Shown here in pieces: positions 1 to 12,500 of a stretch of 64,000 bases of DNA. Location of the stretch: positions 500,781 through 564,780 of the forward strand of contig NC_049906.1 of NCBI RefSeq assembly GCF_001411555.2, given 5' to 3'. The translations under genes were made by a program, and so were the position numbers. The notes beneath the pieces were generated by a model. It was given only the letters and a program-made list of their open reading frames with translations, did not search any database and was not told the DNA's origin. The DNA is from Juglans regia. Its lineage: Eukaryota; Streptophyta; Magnoliopsida; Fagales; Juglandaceae. How positions within the stretch are numbered: position 1 is the stretch's first letter; each line of letters begins with the position of its first letter.

Positions 1-3000
1 AACTTGTGCCCTTTTATGAGAAGCCCCTTATGGGCAGGGGGAATCGTTACACTAAGTCTGTCGAACTGACACAGTGAACGATGGGAAAGCCCTAAAGAAT
101 TGATGCATCAGATTGTCATTTTGTATCTGATGCTCCTTCAGCTCCCGCAACTCTGTCCTCATTTCATCCAGCTGACTCTTGTAAGCTTCAGCATCCTTCT
201 TGTATTGTTCAGAATCTTTCTTGTGCTTTTCAGCCTCAGACATGTATTGTTGCATTTGAAGTTTGTCACGTTGTCTACTTGACTCGGGGATGACCATTTC
301 CCCAAGTCCCCGTGCATATCCAGGTCGATGGCCAAGAACCTCCCTAAAGATAGTCGCTGCTGCCTCATCACTACGTTGCTCTGGTCCTAGGTCATCCAAC
401 CTACCTTGCATCTCCTTCTGCACATTGACAAAGCAACGATTAGAAAGAAATAATCAGCTAGTGCTATGTTAATAAAATTATCACGTATAGAAAGAAACAT
501 AGACCCCAACGGCTGTTCCTGTACTACTCACATAAGTACTTTCTGTAGCATCTGTGACAAATGCATTCTTTTTCTTCGACCAACGCGTCTCTTTGTAGAA
601 GTCGACCAAATTTCCATTCTCATTGCGCTGTCATGTGACATTTGAACAACAAAAGCTATGAGTAAATGGACAGCTTTAGTGATAGTAATGTAATATTGTC
701 AAAAAAATCTCCAAGTAAAATGCATTTTCACTATTCTATTGAAATCAAAAGATTGTTTTCCCTTAGACATACCTTTTGCTCAAGTAATCGGACGAATGAT
801 TTACGTCCTGATGTGTGGTTAATGGCCTGCTTGTTTCAGTTCTCTCGATTTTGAGCTGAAATTTTCTGTCATTTGGCATTAGGAAACAATTACTTATAAT
901 AGACAAACATATTTGCCACAACAATATTTAGACATATTAAATTGATGCATATTATATGGTTGTATGTGAGAAAGATCATCTATACCTTGAAGGCATCGCT
1001 GCCCCACCTTTCACACAACTTCATCCAAAGATGATGATGGAATATCTGCTGCAACAAGCTAGCATGCAATGCAGCAACAGAATTCCTGATATGGCAGTTA
1101 TGCAATGGCTCTCATAGATGTAGAGCCTCGTCATTATAAGAACATGCATGCAGGTTTCAACCTCATAATGATGCATCAGTTCCCATATCCATCAGTATTT
1201 TGACAGGCCAGCACATCGTTAGGCGGCAGAATCACCAAATTGGCAATATTAATTCAAACCAGTTTGCATTAATGTCATCCCACAGACAAAATACAAGTCA
1301 TCAACTCCTCTCCACCACAAACCAAAAGGAAATGCAAACACTTTTGCCATTCAAACAGTAATTATATTTTAGTAAATTCAGACTTTAAACAAGTATTTTA
1401 TTTATGGGATGTTGGGATTATATTTTAGTTGATAAATTTAACTCTTTGTGCGAATAGTTATTTAGTTTTCATTTAATTGGTAATTATGAGCATGGCCGAG
1501 TGGTGGCTTTATAGACTAAATATTAGAAGTAATAACACAAGTGATGTTGGTATAACCGATTCATATACTTTAGCTTCATTCTTAAAAGTAATAACACAAA
1601 AAGCCTAGTACTATGTTATTCTGAAAAGTCTATGTTTATAGATCATATACAAAGATAAATGTTTGGTTGATCACAAACAGAAATTAGAAATAGTAATCAG
1701 ACAAACTGAAATACATACCTACTTGTATATACACCCCTACTCGCATTTGTATATAGTTTGCTGTGATAAATTAATTAATTGATATATATATTATATTGGA
1801 ACCCAAAATTAATCTCTATATGCAGAAAGAACATTTGAACCCCAATGTATAGACTAATGTTTGCCTAAATATTTAGTACAGAAAACTTGTCAATGGCTTA
1901 AGGTATTGACAAGTATTATAGCACTTGAAACCAGCAGAGGTGTCATTTTATCGGGATGCTCAGCTGTTTAATTGACCAGTAATAGAAAGAACTTCAGTTC
2001 CCCCAACTAGCATAATTGAGATATATGAATATTAACTACAAGCAAATTGATCATATTCGAAATACCCTATAACTAACTTTAAACTAAATGGGTTTTTAAT
2101 TTCAGTCATGATCTGAAGTATTTTGTATTCAATTGAGGACAGTACTGCGCTAATAGATGCAACTTATAAGTTTTTTTCTTGTTTGCATGCATGCTAACAT
2201 GCAAACAATGCGTTGTACGTTCCTCGTCACAGTTACAAATTTTTCTTAGTTTCTTCTACACATGATATTCCTTTAGCGTTTCTTGGACGTCTTTCAATCA
2301 TAATAGTAATATATTTATTGGCGTTATATTATCTAAGATACTATATATATCTGCAATGGTCAAACATTCTAGAGTTTAATGTCCTTGATGAGGTTTCTGA
2401 CGTTTCATGTCCTATGCTAACGGTTGGTGTTAACTAACTATACATGTGTACATGTACATATGAAAGTGAATGGTTTGCCGGTAAACATTCTTATGATAGA
2501 AAGCTTTCTTGTTCAGTCGATTATTTCTAGCATGCATGCATCATCATCATGCTTCTTATGGTGTCTTCATGTAACTACAATTTGAGGTACCTACAAGGGT
2601 AAAGACCATTTCCAGCATGAATGCCATGACTAGATATCGTTGATTTGTAACACCTGCTATACGAATTGGGAATATGTTAGTTTGTCTTTTCATGAATGCC
2701 ATTAATGATAGCATGAGATAAGTTTGGTGATTGCCAAAATGGGAAAAAGGCCTATTGATGACACTACATTTGGTTAAGTTTTTGCAAGAGATGTGAAAAG
2801 TCGTAAACTATAGGTGTAGTACACTTATATTTTGGAATTATCGACTGCTAGATAAAAAAATCAGTGGCAGATGAGATTCCTACATTTGGGGCATTGGACT
2901 ACTCTAAAAAATGTAGGATAAATATAAGTTTTTTAGCCTTTCCTACATAGGCATTAAGAATGCCAAATGGCTGGTTCCTGCCCCTAATAACAACAAATGA

Positions 3001-4762
3001 ATTAGTTCATCTAAACGTAAAAACTTTTAACTAAATTTGTAAAACAGAAAATCTGATCTACAACCAGGCACTTTGGGAGTTGCCTTCTTAAATACCAACT
3101 CACATCTTCCTATATCCTAAAGGAAAAGCTTAACATCATGACCTTCAAATAATTGGGTGGTAATATTTCTGTCAAGTACATTAATTTATTTGCATACATC
3201 TGGATGAAAAATCTGATCTAGGGTCACTGCACCAATTTCCATGCATAGTTCTCCTCCAAGGGATTGCTATTATAAGAAGTTTGTTAATTTTTAATAATGA
3301 ATGTGATGGTTTTGCAATGACACTATGCAAGACTTATAAACTCTAATATAGTTAAGATATATTTAAACTTGCTCCTAACTAAAATAACTAGAAATTAACT
3401 TTTATGTTCTTATAAAAATAGAAAAATATGAAGTTAGTAGTATAAATAAATTTGAAACAGCTATTTATAACTAACTCAATGTGTCAGTTATAAATAGCTA
3501 GCCTCACCTGAAGTTGGCCTATTTTTTCCTTTTAGGGGTTTAATATATGAAGTATATTAAGGCATAATATACTTGAGTTGGTTTTGCCCCTTTACCAAAT
3601 TATGATTTGTTCTTATAGTTTGGTACATTTTCCTATAGGATTTTAACTGTGAACTATATTATCGAATCAATTTTGTCAGTATTGCCTTGCAACAGTTCGA
3701 TCTTAAGCTTACTCCTGATCTAAATCTATATATAAACACTAAAAACATCAGTATTACACAAAGAAAACCAGGCATTGAAAAGAAAATCAAAATTTAGACC
3801 GTAAGATTGGGCAGATACAGAAAATCCTGAAGCAAACAGAGGAACATTTTTTATCAAGTTACATAGGAACATGCACATTTGTTTCGCAAGTTAAAGAAAA
3901 GTATTGACAAAAAAAAAAAAAAAAAATGGTATTTTGCATGTCCAGTGTTCATGAGAAATAACTATTTCCAACCAAATACATAGTCAAGACTAAACTAATT
4001 ATATGATCAGAGTGCATTTGGCAAATGACGAATTTTGGAATAAGCACAAAAACGAATTTTAGATTTCATTGAAGGGAGGAAAACAGCTAAATTAGCAACG
4101 ACAGATACCTATACGGTAGTTCCCTTCCCTGGAGCTGCCAACGATTATGCTGATCTCTTGGCAAATCTTCAACTTGGAAAATGAAATGGAGGCAGAGAAC
4201 TCATATTGTAAGGGAAGGAAACGTAGGGATTCGGCTTGTTACTAGTGGAAATGAAGGGGAGTGGATTTTTTCATTTTACTAGCTGAAAATCAAGAACCAA
4301 CAACAGAAGGGAGAAAATTGTCGGAAAATGGGATAGTGAAAACCCGCTTTCGGTGAACGCGGAGGAGGTGACGCCGTGGGCAAACACTGGTTAGGGTTGC
4401 GCAAAGCAGGTGCAATAGTCGCCGGGTTCGTCGAAGTGCAGAAGGTGGGTGTTGGGGGGAAATGTGTTTGGGGGGAAAATAATTAAGACCCGAAACCTGG
4501 ATGCCGATTTCGCGCCCAGACAATGTGTTGCGGCGAAGTTTAGAGCGTTGCAAATTTAATTATTTCTACCAGCGACTTTAATCGCCCCTATAGACCATAA
4601 AGTCGTTGCAATAGCCATCTTCTATGGACCCACTATACGATTGGTCGTATTTCATTTAAAAACAACTGGCGGTTTTTAACTCGCCGCTAAATAATACTTT
4701 TCCCAACGAATTATTATGTGGCGACTAATAACTCGCCGGTAAAGACCAACTTTCTTGTAGTG
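1..4762 (-). mobile_element. CACTA (En/Spm) DNA transposon, one end
   Basis: Read on the minus strand, the element begins at 4762 with the terminal motif CACTACAAGAAAG, the hallmark of CACTA elements. The next ~200 bases (4560-4750) hold repeated short GC-rich motifs of the type gcgac/gtcgc, as expected for a subterminal repeat zone. Inside lies a decayed Transposase_24 gene (52-1060). The rest, about 1061-4290, is AT-rich with no coding signal I can support and probably represents introns or spacer. The other terminus and the main TNP2-type transposase are not in the window, so the element continues past position 1. The first three bases outside the terminus (4763-4765) would be the target duplication, but the partner copy cannot be seen. 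Confidence 0.75.
52..1060 (-). pseudogene. Transposase_24 (Ptta/En/Spm) gene remnant
   Basis: Four exon-like blocks on the minus strand together give the plant Transposase_24 signature. They are about 1060-986 (LWMKLCERWGSDAFK), 860-772 (ending GRKSFVRLLEQK before a GT donor), 630-531 (VDFYKETRWSKKKNAFVTD) and 423-52 (FREVLGHRPGYARGLG, then a charged coiled coil rich in K/E/Q and a stop at 52-54). These blocks follow the family order. The second block has an in-frame TGA at 836-838, where the family normally continues through an NR-rich stretch, so the gene is probably dead. Exon borders are inferred from GT/AG and homology. The protein is the accessory, DNA-binding-like gene of CACTA elements and not the DDE transposase. 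Confidence 0.7.
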
Positions 4763-6578
4763 TCATTTTAAGAATTTGAGTATTTTTTCTTACCTCTTAG
4801 CTCGACTTTTAGTTTTATCTCGATGCTAGATTTTAGGTTGTTAATTTGAATCTTACAACGTGCATGCATTATATTATTCCAATTATTCTCTCTCTACTCT
4901 CTCTCTCTCTATTTGTGCAGAAAAAATACAAACGATCGATAAACATATGCATGCAATAATTAGTCACGGGTTGGGAAGTTTGGATATATTAAGTTCGCCG
5001 GAATGAATGGTGACAAATTTCTCGTGTTTATTATTTTGGATTAAATATTGTCTGTTTTGTCTAGATTGCTTATATATATATATATATGTTTTGATTGATA
5101 ATCTATATAGAAGGGGCTGATGATCACAGCCTCATATGATCCTTGCATACATATATATATATGTATATATGGGTTCATTGATCATAAATTATAATGGATG
5201 GTATTGCAAACTGAGAGCAGAACCAAAACAATTAGTGTGAAAAAGGGGCAGAGTTGATAAAATGACTGGTTTTGGTTTTGGTTTTGGTTTTGGAAGAAGA
5301 AAGAAGAAGAAGGTGCATGCAGGGATGGATAGGGTAACATTGCATCGGTGGCACCTCCATGCAAGAAATTAGTTAAATTTGCCATTAATATAATAGGAAA
5401 AAGTCTTTTTAAAAGGAAAAGACTAGTTCAACTACCCCAGCTCTACTCTAGGCTGTCAACCCAGCCATTTACGCCCTCCTTTTATCTGTAAATATACGTC
5501 ACTCCGCATTAATATTCTTTAGTGTTTGCCATTACAATTTGATTCCTCCTTTGCTTCGCAAGTCTTCATATACTCAAATGGAATTTTTCTGTGGCTTCAC
5601 CCCGTGAAGTTGACATCATTAACGACTTTTAAATCATGAATAACAACATCTCTTCCGTCCCATTCCCAAAAACACTTCACTCGAGTAGAGGAAAATTAAA
5701 GAGCTTCCCTAATTATATCTTGTGATTTTAGACATTGTCACAACTTCAACTGAGAAGCTTCTTATTAATATCATCATCTAATTTAAGCTTATATATATAT
5801 ATATGTTTGTCTTTCCATCGAACTTCAAATAACCTCTATCGCCTCACTCTAAAGAGTCCCTATTAGATCAACACGTTGAATCTTACGTACCATTGTGATT
5901 TTTCGACTCTTAACGGTTACACCAATGTCGTTAGAGTCCTTGACCTCATTTCATCAATTCGGCTTGGCCTTCTTATAACTTTATTTTATATTTATGTAAA
6001 GATTTGAGAACTTGAGCCTAATTGTTCTCACATGTTATAACTACATATAGTTGTTAAGATTAGTTCATTAAATTCAAACCCAAACAAATTATTAAGATAT
6101 ATATATGCACATGATGATCTTAAACCTTTGTGATACATTATGGTATTAAAGTAAATTCGATTATATTCCCAATTTTCACTACATTTTCTCAGAATTTAGT
6201 AATTAAATTAAAAAAATATCATCATCACTTCAAATTATTATTAAAAAGCATGCAGTACTTCAGTAACCCACCATTGCAGTCCGACTTTATTACTCTCCTG
6301 CAGCCACCATCCCAATTCAAGTCGATTTAGGCCGCAAAATCCACAACTTCCTTGCTTTTACAGCAACTCTCGCTCTTCGAGTCTTCAATCTTCAACACCT
6401 ACCACACTCTTCCTTCATTCACTCCGGAAAGGGTACCGCCCCCTACAAATCTTCCCCCGCTAATCTCGCATTGATCCCTTGTCTACTCCAGTCCCCACCA
6501 CCTCCCCTTCTTTATTTTTTTTTTCTCTCTCTCTCCCATTTTGTCCCTCCATTTTCTTTTTCTTCCCTAAACACAGAA
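4763..6578. other. Intergenic DNA, no gene seen
   Basis: AT-rich spacer between the CACTA end and the receptor-like protein gene. It has CT and TA microsatellites (near 4890-4910, 5070-5088, 5790-5803) and a GGTTTT array at 5268-5294. From about 6460 to 6578 it becomes pyrimidine-rich (CT runs), which fits the promoter-proximal and 5' leader region of the gene starting at 6579. No clear TATA box was found. Confidence 0.6.
5268..5294. repeat. GGTTTT short tandem repeat
   Basis: Four and a half perfect copies of a six-base unit. On the minus strand it would read as Asn-Gln repeats, which explains a spurious reading frame here. Confidence 0.9.
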
Positions 6579-9500
6579 ATGTCACTTCTGTTCCTCCTCC
6601 TCTCCTTGCTTTCCTTCTCTTCCTCCTCCTCCTCCTCCCATCCCTACGGTAATCTAACTTCTTCTCTCTATCCCCGTCTCTTTGACTAACTTTTTTGACT
6701 CCCGCTAACTGCGTTTTTCTGTTTCTTTGGTAATCAGAGGTTTCTTACTACATAGACTGCGGCGGACCCACCAACACCACCGATCCATTCAACACCGTTT
6801 GGCTTTCTGACCGCTTCTTCAGCAGCGGCACTGCCACCATTGTCTCCGAGCCCTTGCGTTTCCGTCACCCTCAGGAGAAGACTCTCCGTTACTTCCCCCT
6901 CACCTCTGGGAAGAAAAATTGCTACTCCGTCCCGGTCCCGGATGGCCGTTACTACATCCGTATGTTCACCGTCTATGACAACTACGACGGCAGGTCCCAC
7001 TCCCCCTCCTTCGACGCTTCCGTTGAGGGCACCTTGGTGTTCAGCTGGCGCTCCCCTTGGCCTGAGTCCCTCGCTCGCGACGGCGCTTACTCCGATCTCC
7101 TCGCTTACGTTGCCGACGGCCATTTAGACATCTGTTTCTACAGCATTGCCACCGATCCCCCCGTCGTCGGCAGCATCCAGATCAACCAAATCGACACCCT
7201 CTCTTACGACGCCGGTTTGATCGGACGGAACCATATACTCGTCAACTACGGCAGGCTCAGCTGCGGGTCGGACCAATGGGGCCCTGGATTTACCAACGAC
7301 ACCGACCTCTACGGTCGTTCTTGGCAGTCCGACTTGAAATTTCGATCCCAGGACTCCTCCGCGAGCTCAGCCCGAGCGATCAAACCCCTTTCCACCAGCC
7401 ACCCCATAGGCGGAACCAACACGCAACCGAACTATTTTCCCGACAAGTTGTACAAGACGGCGGTGACGGTCAGCGGAGACGCGACATTGCAGTATGAGCT
7501 GCCGGTGGACGCTAAGCTGGACTACTTGGTGTGGTTTCACTTCGCCGAGATTGATTCGAGTGTGACGAAGCAGGGGCAGAGGGTGTTCGACGTGGTTGTG
7601 AATGGAAAAAACGTGAATAGAATTGATATATACAAGCAGGTTGGGGGCTTTGCAGCATATTCTTGGAATTATGTGGTGAAGAACCTGAGCAGTACCTTGT
7701 TGACCGTAAGGCTGGTGCCGGTGGTAGGTTCACCGGTGATTAGCGGCCTCGAAAATTATGCCCTGGTTCCTGCGGATCTTTTCACTGTACCTCTGCAAGG
7801 TAAATCTATAATTCTGGCTAATTTTATTTGAAATGGAGTATCAAGGCAAACTGCAATTGGTTTTTTCTTTTAAGAGGCTTCTTTGGTTTATTGAAGGTAT
7901 TTCCTTTCTTCGGTTTTTGTTTCCAGAATATACGGAAAATTTGATGTGGAGAATGAAAATGTATTCGGTGGTTTGAAAATGGAAATGGTTTTCGCGAAAA
8001 CAATATATGAGAGGCTGAAAAATGATCAAAATTGGAGGAAGATTTTTTCTAGATTCGAGGAAAATAAAATAAAATTTAAAAATGTTTTCTAACCGGAAAC
8101 ACTAGGAATTTTGGAAAGGTGGTTCATACTAAGTTGGACTTCCTTTGTAGTGCTTGCCATGAGAGGATTGAAGGAGTCGCTTCGAGTTCCTGATAGAATG
8201 GGTTGGAATGGTGATCCTTGTGCTCCTACAAGTTGGGATGCTTGGGAGGGAGTTACATGCCATCTTAACAAGAATGAAAGTGCCCTTGTGATATCTCAAA
8301 TGTAATTGTTTCTTACACCATCAAAGCTGTTTATGCTAGATATTCTATTTCCCTTTTTCTTACACCAGAATTCAGATTCCTAGTCATTTAATCATGTGTT
8401 GATCTAATTATGCATATCAGAAATCTTGGAAGCCAAGGCTTGAAAGGTTATATTAGTGACCAGATCAGTCTTTTGACGAACTTGGTGAGCCTGTAAGTAT
8501 TAGTCACCAACTTATGATGTATTGTGCATTCTTTACATTTATCATCTTTAACATGTCTCAGTGTCAAACTAGTTTTCACTCTTTACTCATATTCTTTGAT
8601 AATATATAGCTAATCTCTCTCTCTCTCTCTCTCACTATCTATCTCCCTATTTAGCATTCAGCTTATATACTTTAGGATCCCTTCCAAGCAATACCTTATA
8701 AATATCCATAACCAACTCAAACATATAAAGGCGCACCATTCAACGTTTGTTTACACGTGTAGTGATTGGTCTTGAGTATGTTAGCATTCACCTCAGTGTT
8801 TTGCCCTAACAATCAATTCAATGCTCACAACCAACGACATACGCTATTTAACCTCTTCCAAGTTGTGCCTGATAAATCTCTTTAACCAATGCAAACTTTT
8901 TAACAATGGAGTCAACGATTAGCTTAGATATAGCTTATTCGTTCCAGAAGATTACTAGTGTCCCATCAAGTTATTCTCATGCTAGGTATAGCACCACTGT
9001 GATCAATTTACAGGGCTTCCTCTAACTTAAGTACGTACATTCTATTTTGTGATAGATGTTGAGACCACATCCGAAAGCTGTGTTTGTTATGTATATATAG
9101 TTCATCTAATTTTTTCCACTCGCCCATAAGCAGATTTTCAAAGAGTAGTGCTATTTGAAGACCTTTGCACCACACATCATCATCGTGGCATCATTTGATT
9201 TGTAAAATTCAAATTTTGAAATTTATATTCCAAATTAAAGTATGCCACGTCGATGGTGTGTGATGTAAAGGCCTTCAAATAGAATTATTCATTTTTCATT
9301 TGTGGGAAACTCCTTGCCGAGGGTCTGTGCACTCCCGGGATTAGTTAGGACGCTGTTCCTAGACACCCAGTGCCAATAAAAAAAAAAATTATTCATTTTC
9401 AAAATGATGGTTGTTCTCCTTTGTCCTAAATTGTGAGTTTAATAGATTTCTAGGTTTAGTATCTTTAGAAGGTCTTCTGTTCGTGTTTTGGTAATATCCT

Positions 9501-12500
9501 CACCCGTAACATGGCTTCTTTAATTTACAGTTGACATTATTGCTTCTTATTTCATTATTTGTGTACATGTGCATTACGAATGGATTTTGAATGCGTAGTT
9601 ACCATGTAGATTTGTGTAAACATTTCGAAATTTTATTTTTCAAATTTCAGGAACTTAAGTACTAATTCTTTGGCCGGTACACTGCCATCTGGGCTAGGTC
9701 AGAAATCTCTCATCCGATTGTAAGTATTTCCCATTCATTAGGTAGTTATTACTTTTGTAGTACTGGTTTTGTTAAATATGACATAATCTGGCCACTATCA
9801 AATTGTGACCCATTAAAAAATGTTATTTTACATGATATCACTCAATTAAGCACCTATTGTGAATAAATTAAGCATAATTTTCTAGAAGATTCTGTGTTTG
9901 TATATTAGAAAATGATTTGCCTTATTGCTGGATGATGTTTTAATTTATTGGTCTTTGTCCTATCTGCCGTTTAGTTTCTTCCTTTGTTTACTTTTTTTTT
10001 TGGGGGGTTCTTTACATGGCACATGTAAGTGGGTTTGTTTTCTTGAATCTTTTATCTAATAAATTTTTTTTTAACATATCACAAATTACCTTCTCCTGGT
10101 TTATATATTTTTTTCTTTATTAGATAGTTTTTCCCTGTGGTAATTTTTTTTTTTGAGGGGGGGGGGGGNNNNNNNNNNNNNNNNNNNNTTCTTTATTAGA
10201 TAGTTTTCCTGGTGATTATTCTTGCTGGTCGCCAGCGACTTTCATGGCCGTAACGCGTGCCATCTTCGCCTTCATATTACGCCTGCGCGATTATATCCTG
10301 CGGGCGTGTTTTCGTTGGTTGCGTGAGCGGTTGCGCGGACGCGCGGCATGGCAGGCGTGACCATCGCGGCAAACATGGCGCTGTATTCTTGAACAACCGT
10401 TTTGGCGGTTCTTGGTAATATGTCATCTGCCCATTTCTCATATGCCATGCCGTATCGTTCTATTTTCTCTATTTGGCTGGCGCCTCAGTGCTCGCATCTG
10501 TCGTTTTGCCTTCATGGACAAACGCTTTGGCGCTGGCGCTGGTTATGTTTAATTCTACCGCCACCGCCGCATATTATGGTAAAACTCTTCGGTTCCTCTG
10601 CCTTCTGCCTACTCTTATTTCCACCACCTTTCGCCGCCCTCTCTTATCCATGACATGCTCTGCTTTTCCTGTGGCGTGCGCCTGCGTGGACGGTTGAATA
10701 ACCATGGCGTAGCGCTGGGCAGGCGCATGGTGACACTATCCGTTCGCTTTCACGCCTGCGCTGGCGTGCCGCGCTGCGCTGTGCGGCGGTTGGCGAACCT
10801 AAAACAATTCGCTCGGATCAACGTCATCGCCATTGCTATGGCGTGACACCTATTATATGCCGATATGTGCCAGCGCGTTATACCGTTCTCTATCTGGCGG
10901 GGGGGGGGGGGGATGGGGGTTCTTTACATGGCACATGTAAGTGGGTTTGTTTTCTTGAATCTTTTATCTAATAAATTTTTTTTTAACATATCACAAATTA
11001 CCTTCTCCTGGTTTATATATTTTTTTCTTTATTAGATAGTTTTTCCCTGTGGTAATTTTTTTCCCCGATAATTTCTTTCCATTTAAACTTTAATGAATAG
11101 TATACAGTCGCAGTGAAGGATCCTTATGACTTAGCTTGAGTGCAACATAAGGATCTTCCACTTTAATGTCTCTGCATACAATGTTATTTAAATTACGCAA
11201 ATTGATAGGTATAACTCTTAGATTTATATTCACTATTAGTCACTGTTATGTTTTGTGCTTTGCAGGGATTTGTCACACAATCAGTTTACCGGGTCCATTC
11301 CAGATAGTTTAACTTCTTCAAATTTGCAGCTGGTGTAAGTAGTGTGCCTGTATCCATTCTGATTCTTATGTACCTATTATGATGGTGGGAGTTCATCAAA
11401 GATATCTATAAAAAAAAATGAGTAATGAATTTATTCACTTTTGCAAATTTAGTACTAATTAATTCACTTTTGCAATAAGTAATGAATGACTTTATTGATG
11501 AAAAAAATAGGCATTGATAAAAGCTAATATTGTAATAATATGTAGAAAAGAAGGAACTTCCTGAATCTGAAACAGTGTAGTGTCCCTGTTTTTGTTCTGT
11601 GTTTTTTTCATAATCTGGTTTGTAGCATTTTTCTTGATATCTTCTCTTTTGTCAGGCTATTGAATGATAACTTACTAGAAGGACGAGTACCAGAGGAACT
11701 TTATTCAATTGGTGTGCATGGTGGAGCTATTGAGTATGCTATAATCTTATTTGCTTGCTTTAATTACTCTATTAATGGTTTATTATCTTAAATATTGACA
11801 AATAGGTTAGGCTTACAAACTTTTATAGCATACACAACTTTACTATGCTTAGTTAATGATTTAGAATTGTGTAGGAAACTAAAGTTTCCCTCTGGTGACT
11901 GATGTAAGCCTACAGTAATAGTGGTTCCATCCTGGCCAACAATTTTTGACAGGTAAAATAAAATTTTATCGAATGAAGTAAATTTGTGTAGCCCAAGTAC
12001 GCAGGAAGTATACCATCCTGGCCACCAATTTTTTACTCTGATTTTGTAACAGTCCTTAGTGCTGTCCATATATGGCCAAAATTTGCATTCATAAAATCAA
12101 ATATATTCCTTTTCTTCTCAGATTTTTAGGACTGCCAGTACCAAGATCTGATTAAGTTTCAAATATTACTTTAATTTTATTTTTTAGAACATTTTTCGTG
12201 TGTTTTCTTTCAGCCATACAATCCCCAAAAATTCCAGTTGCAATTAGATGATGTAACTTTGTTGTATTCCTTATTATTATCCTTTTACTATATGTCCCTC
12301 TGTAAGCCAAACCCAATGCTATGCTCCCAAACCACCTTCTTTTCTCTACCTCCCTACTTTGGCATGTTTCCTTTAAAGCTAGTTGGGGTGACTTGGATAG
12401 TGAAGGTGAAGAATTCTCCACCTCAATGCATCTTGCTTTGCATCCTTTGTAATGTTCCAAGGGAGGTTCAAGCCACATTTGGGCCCTACTTTTTTTTTTT

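Noticed and set aside
1489..1530. tRNA-Leu-like A box (tggccgagtgg)
   Set aside because: No matching B box (GGTTCGAATC type) within the right distance and no cloverleaf can be drawn; probably chance or a SINE scrap.
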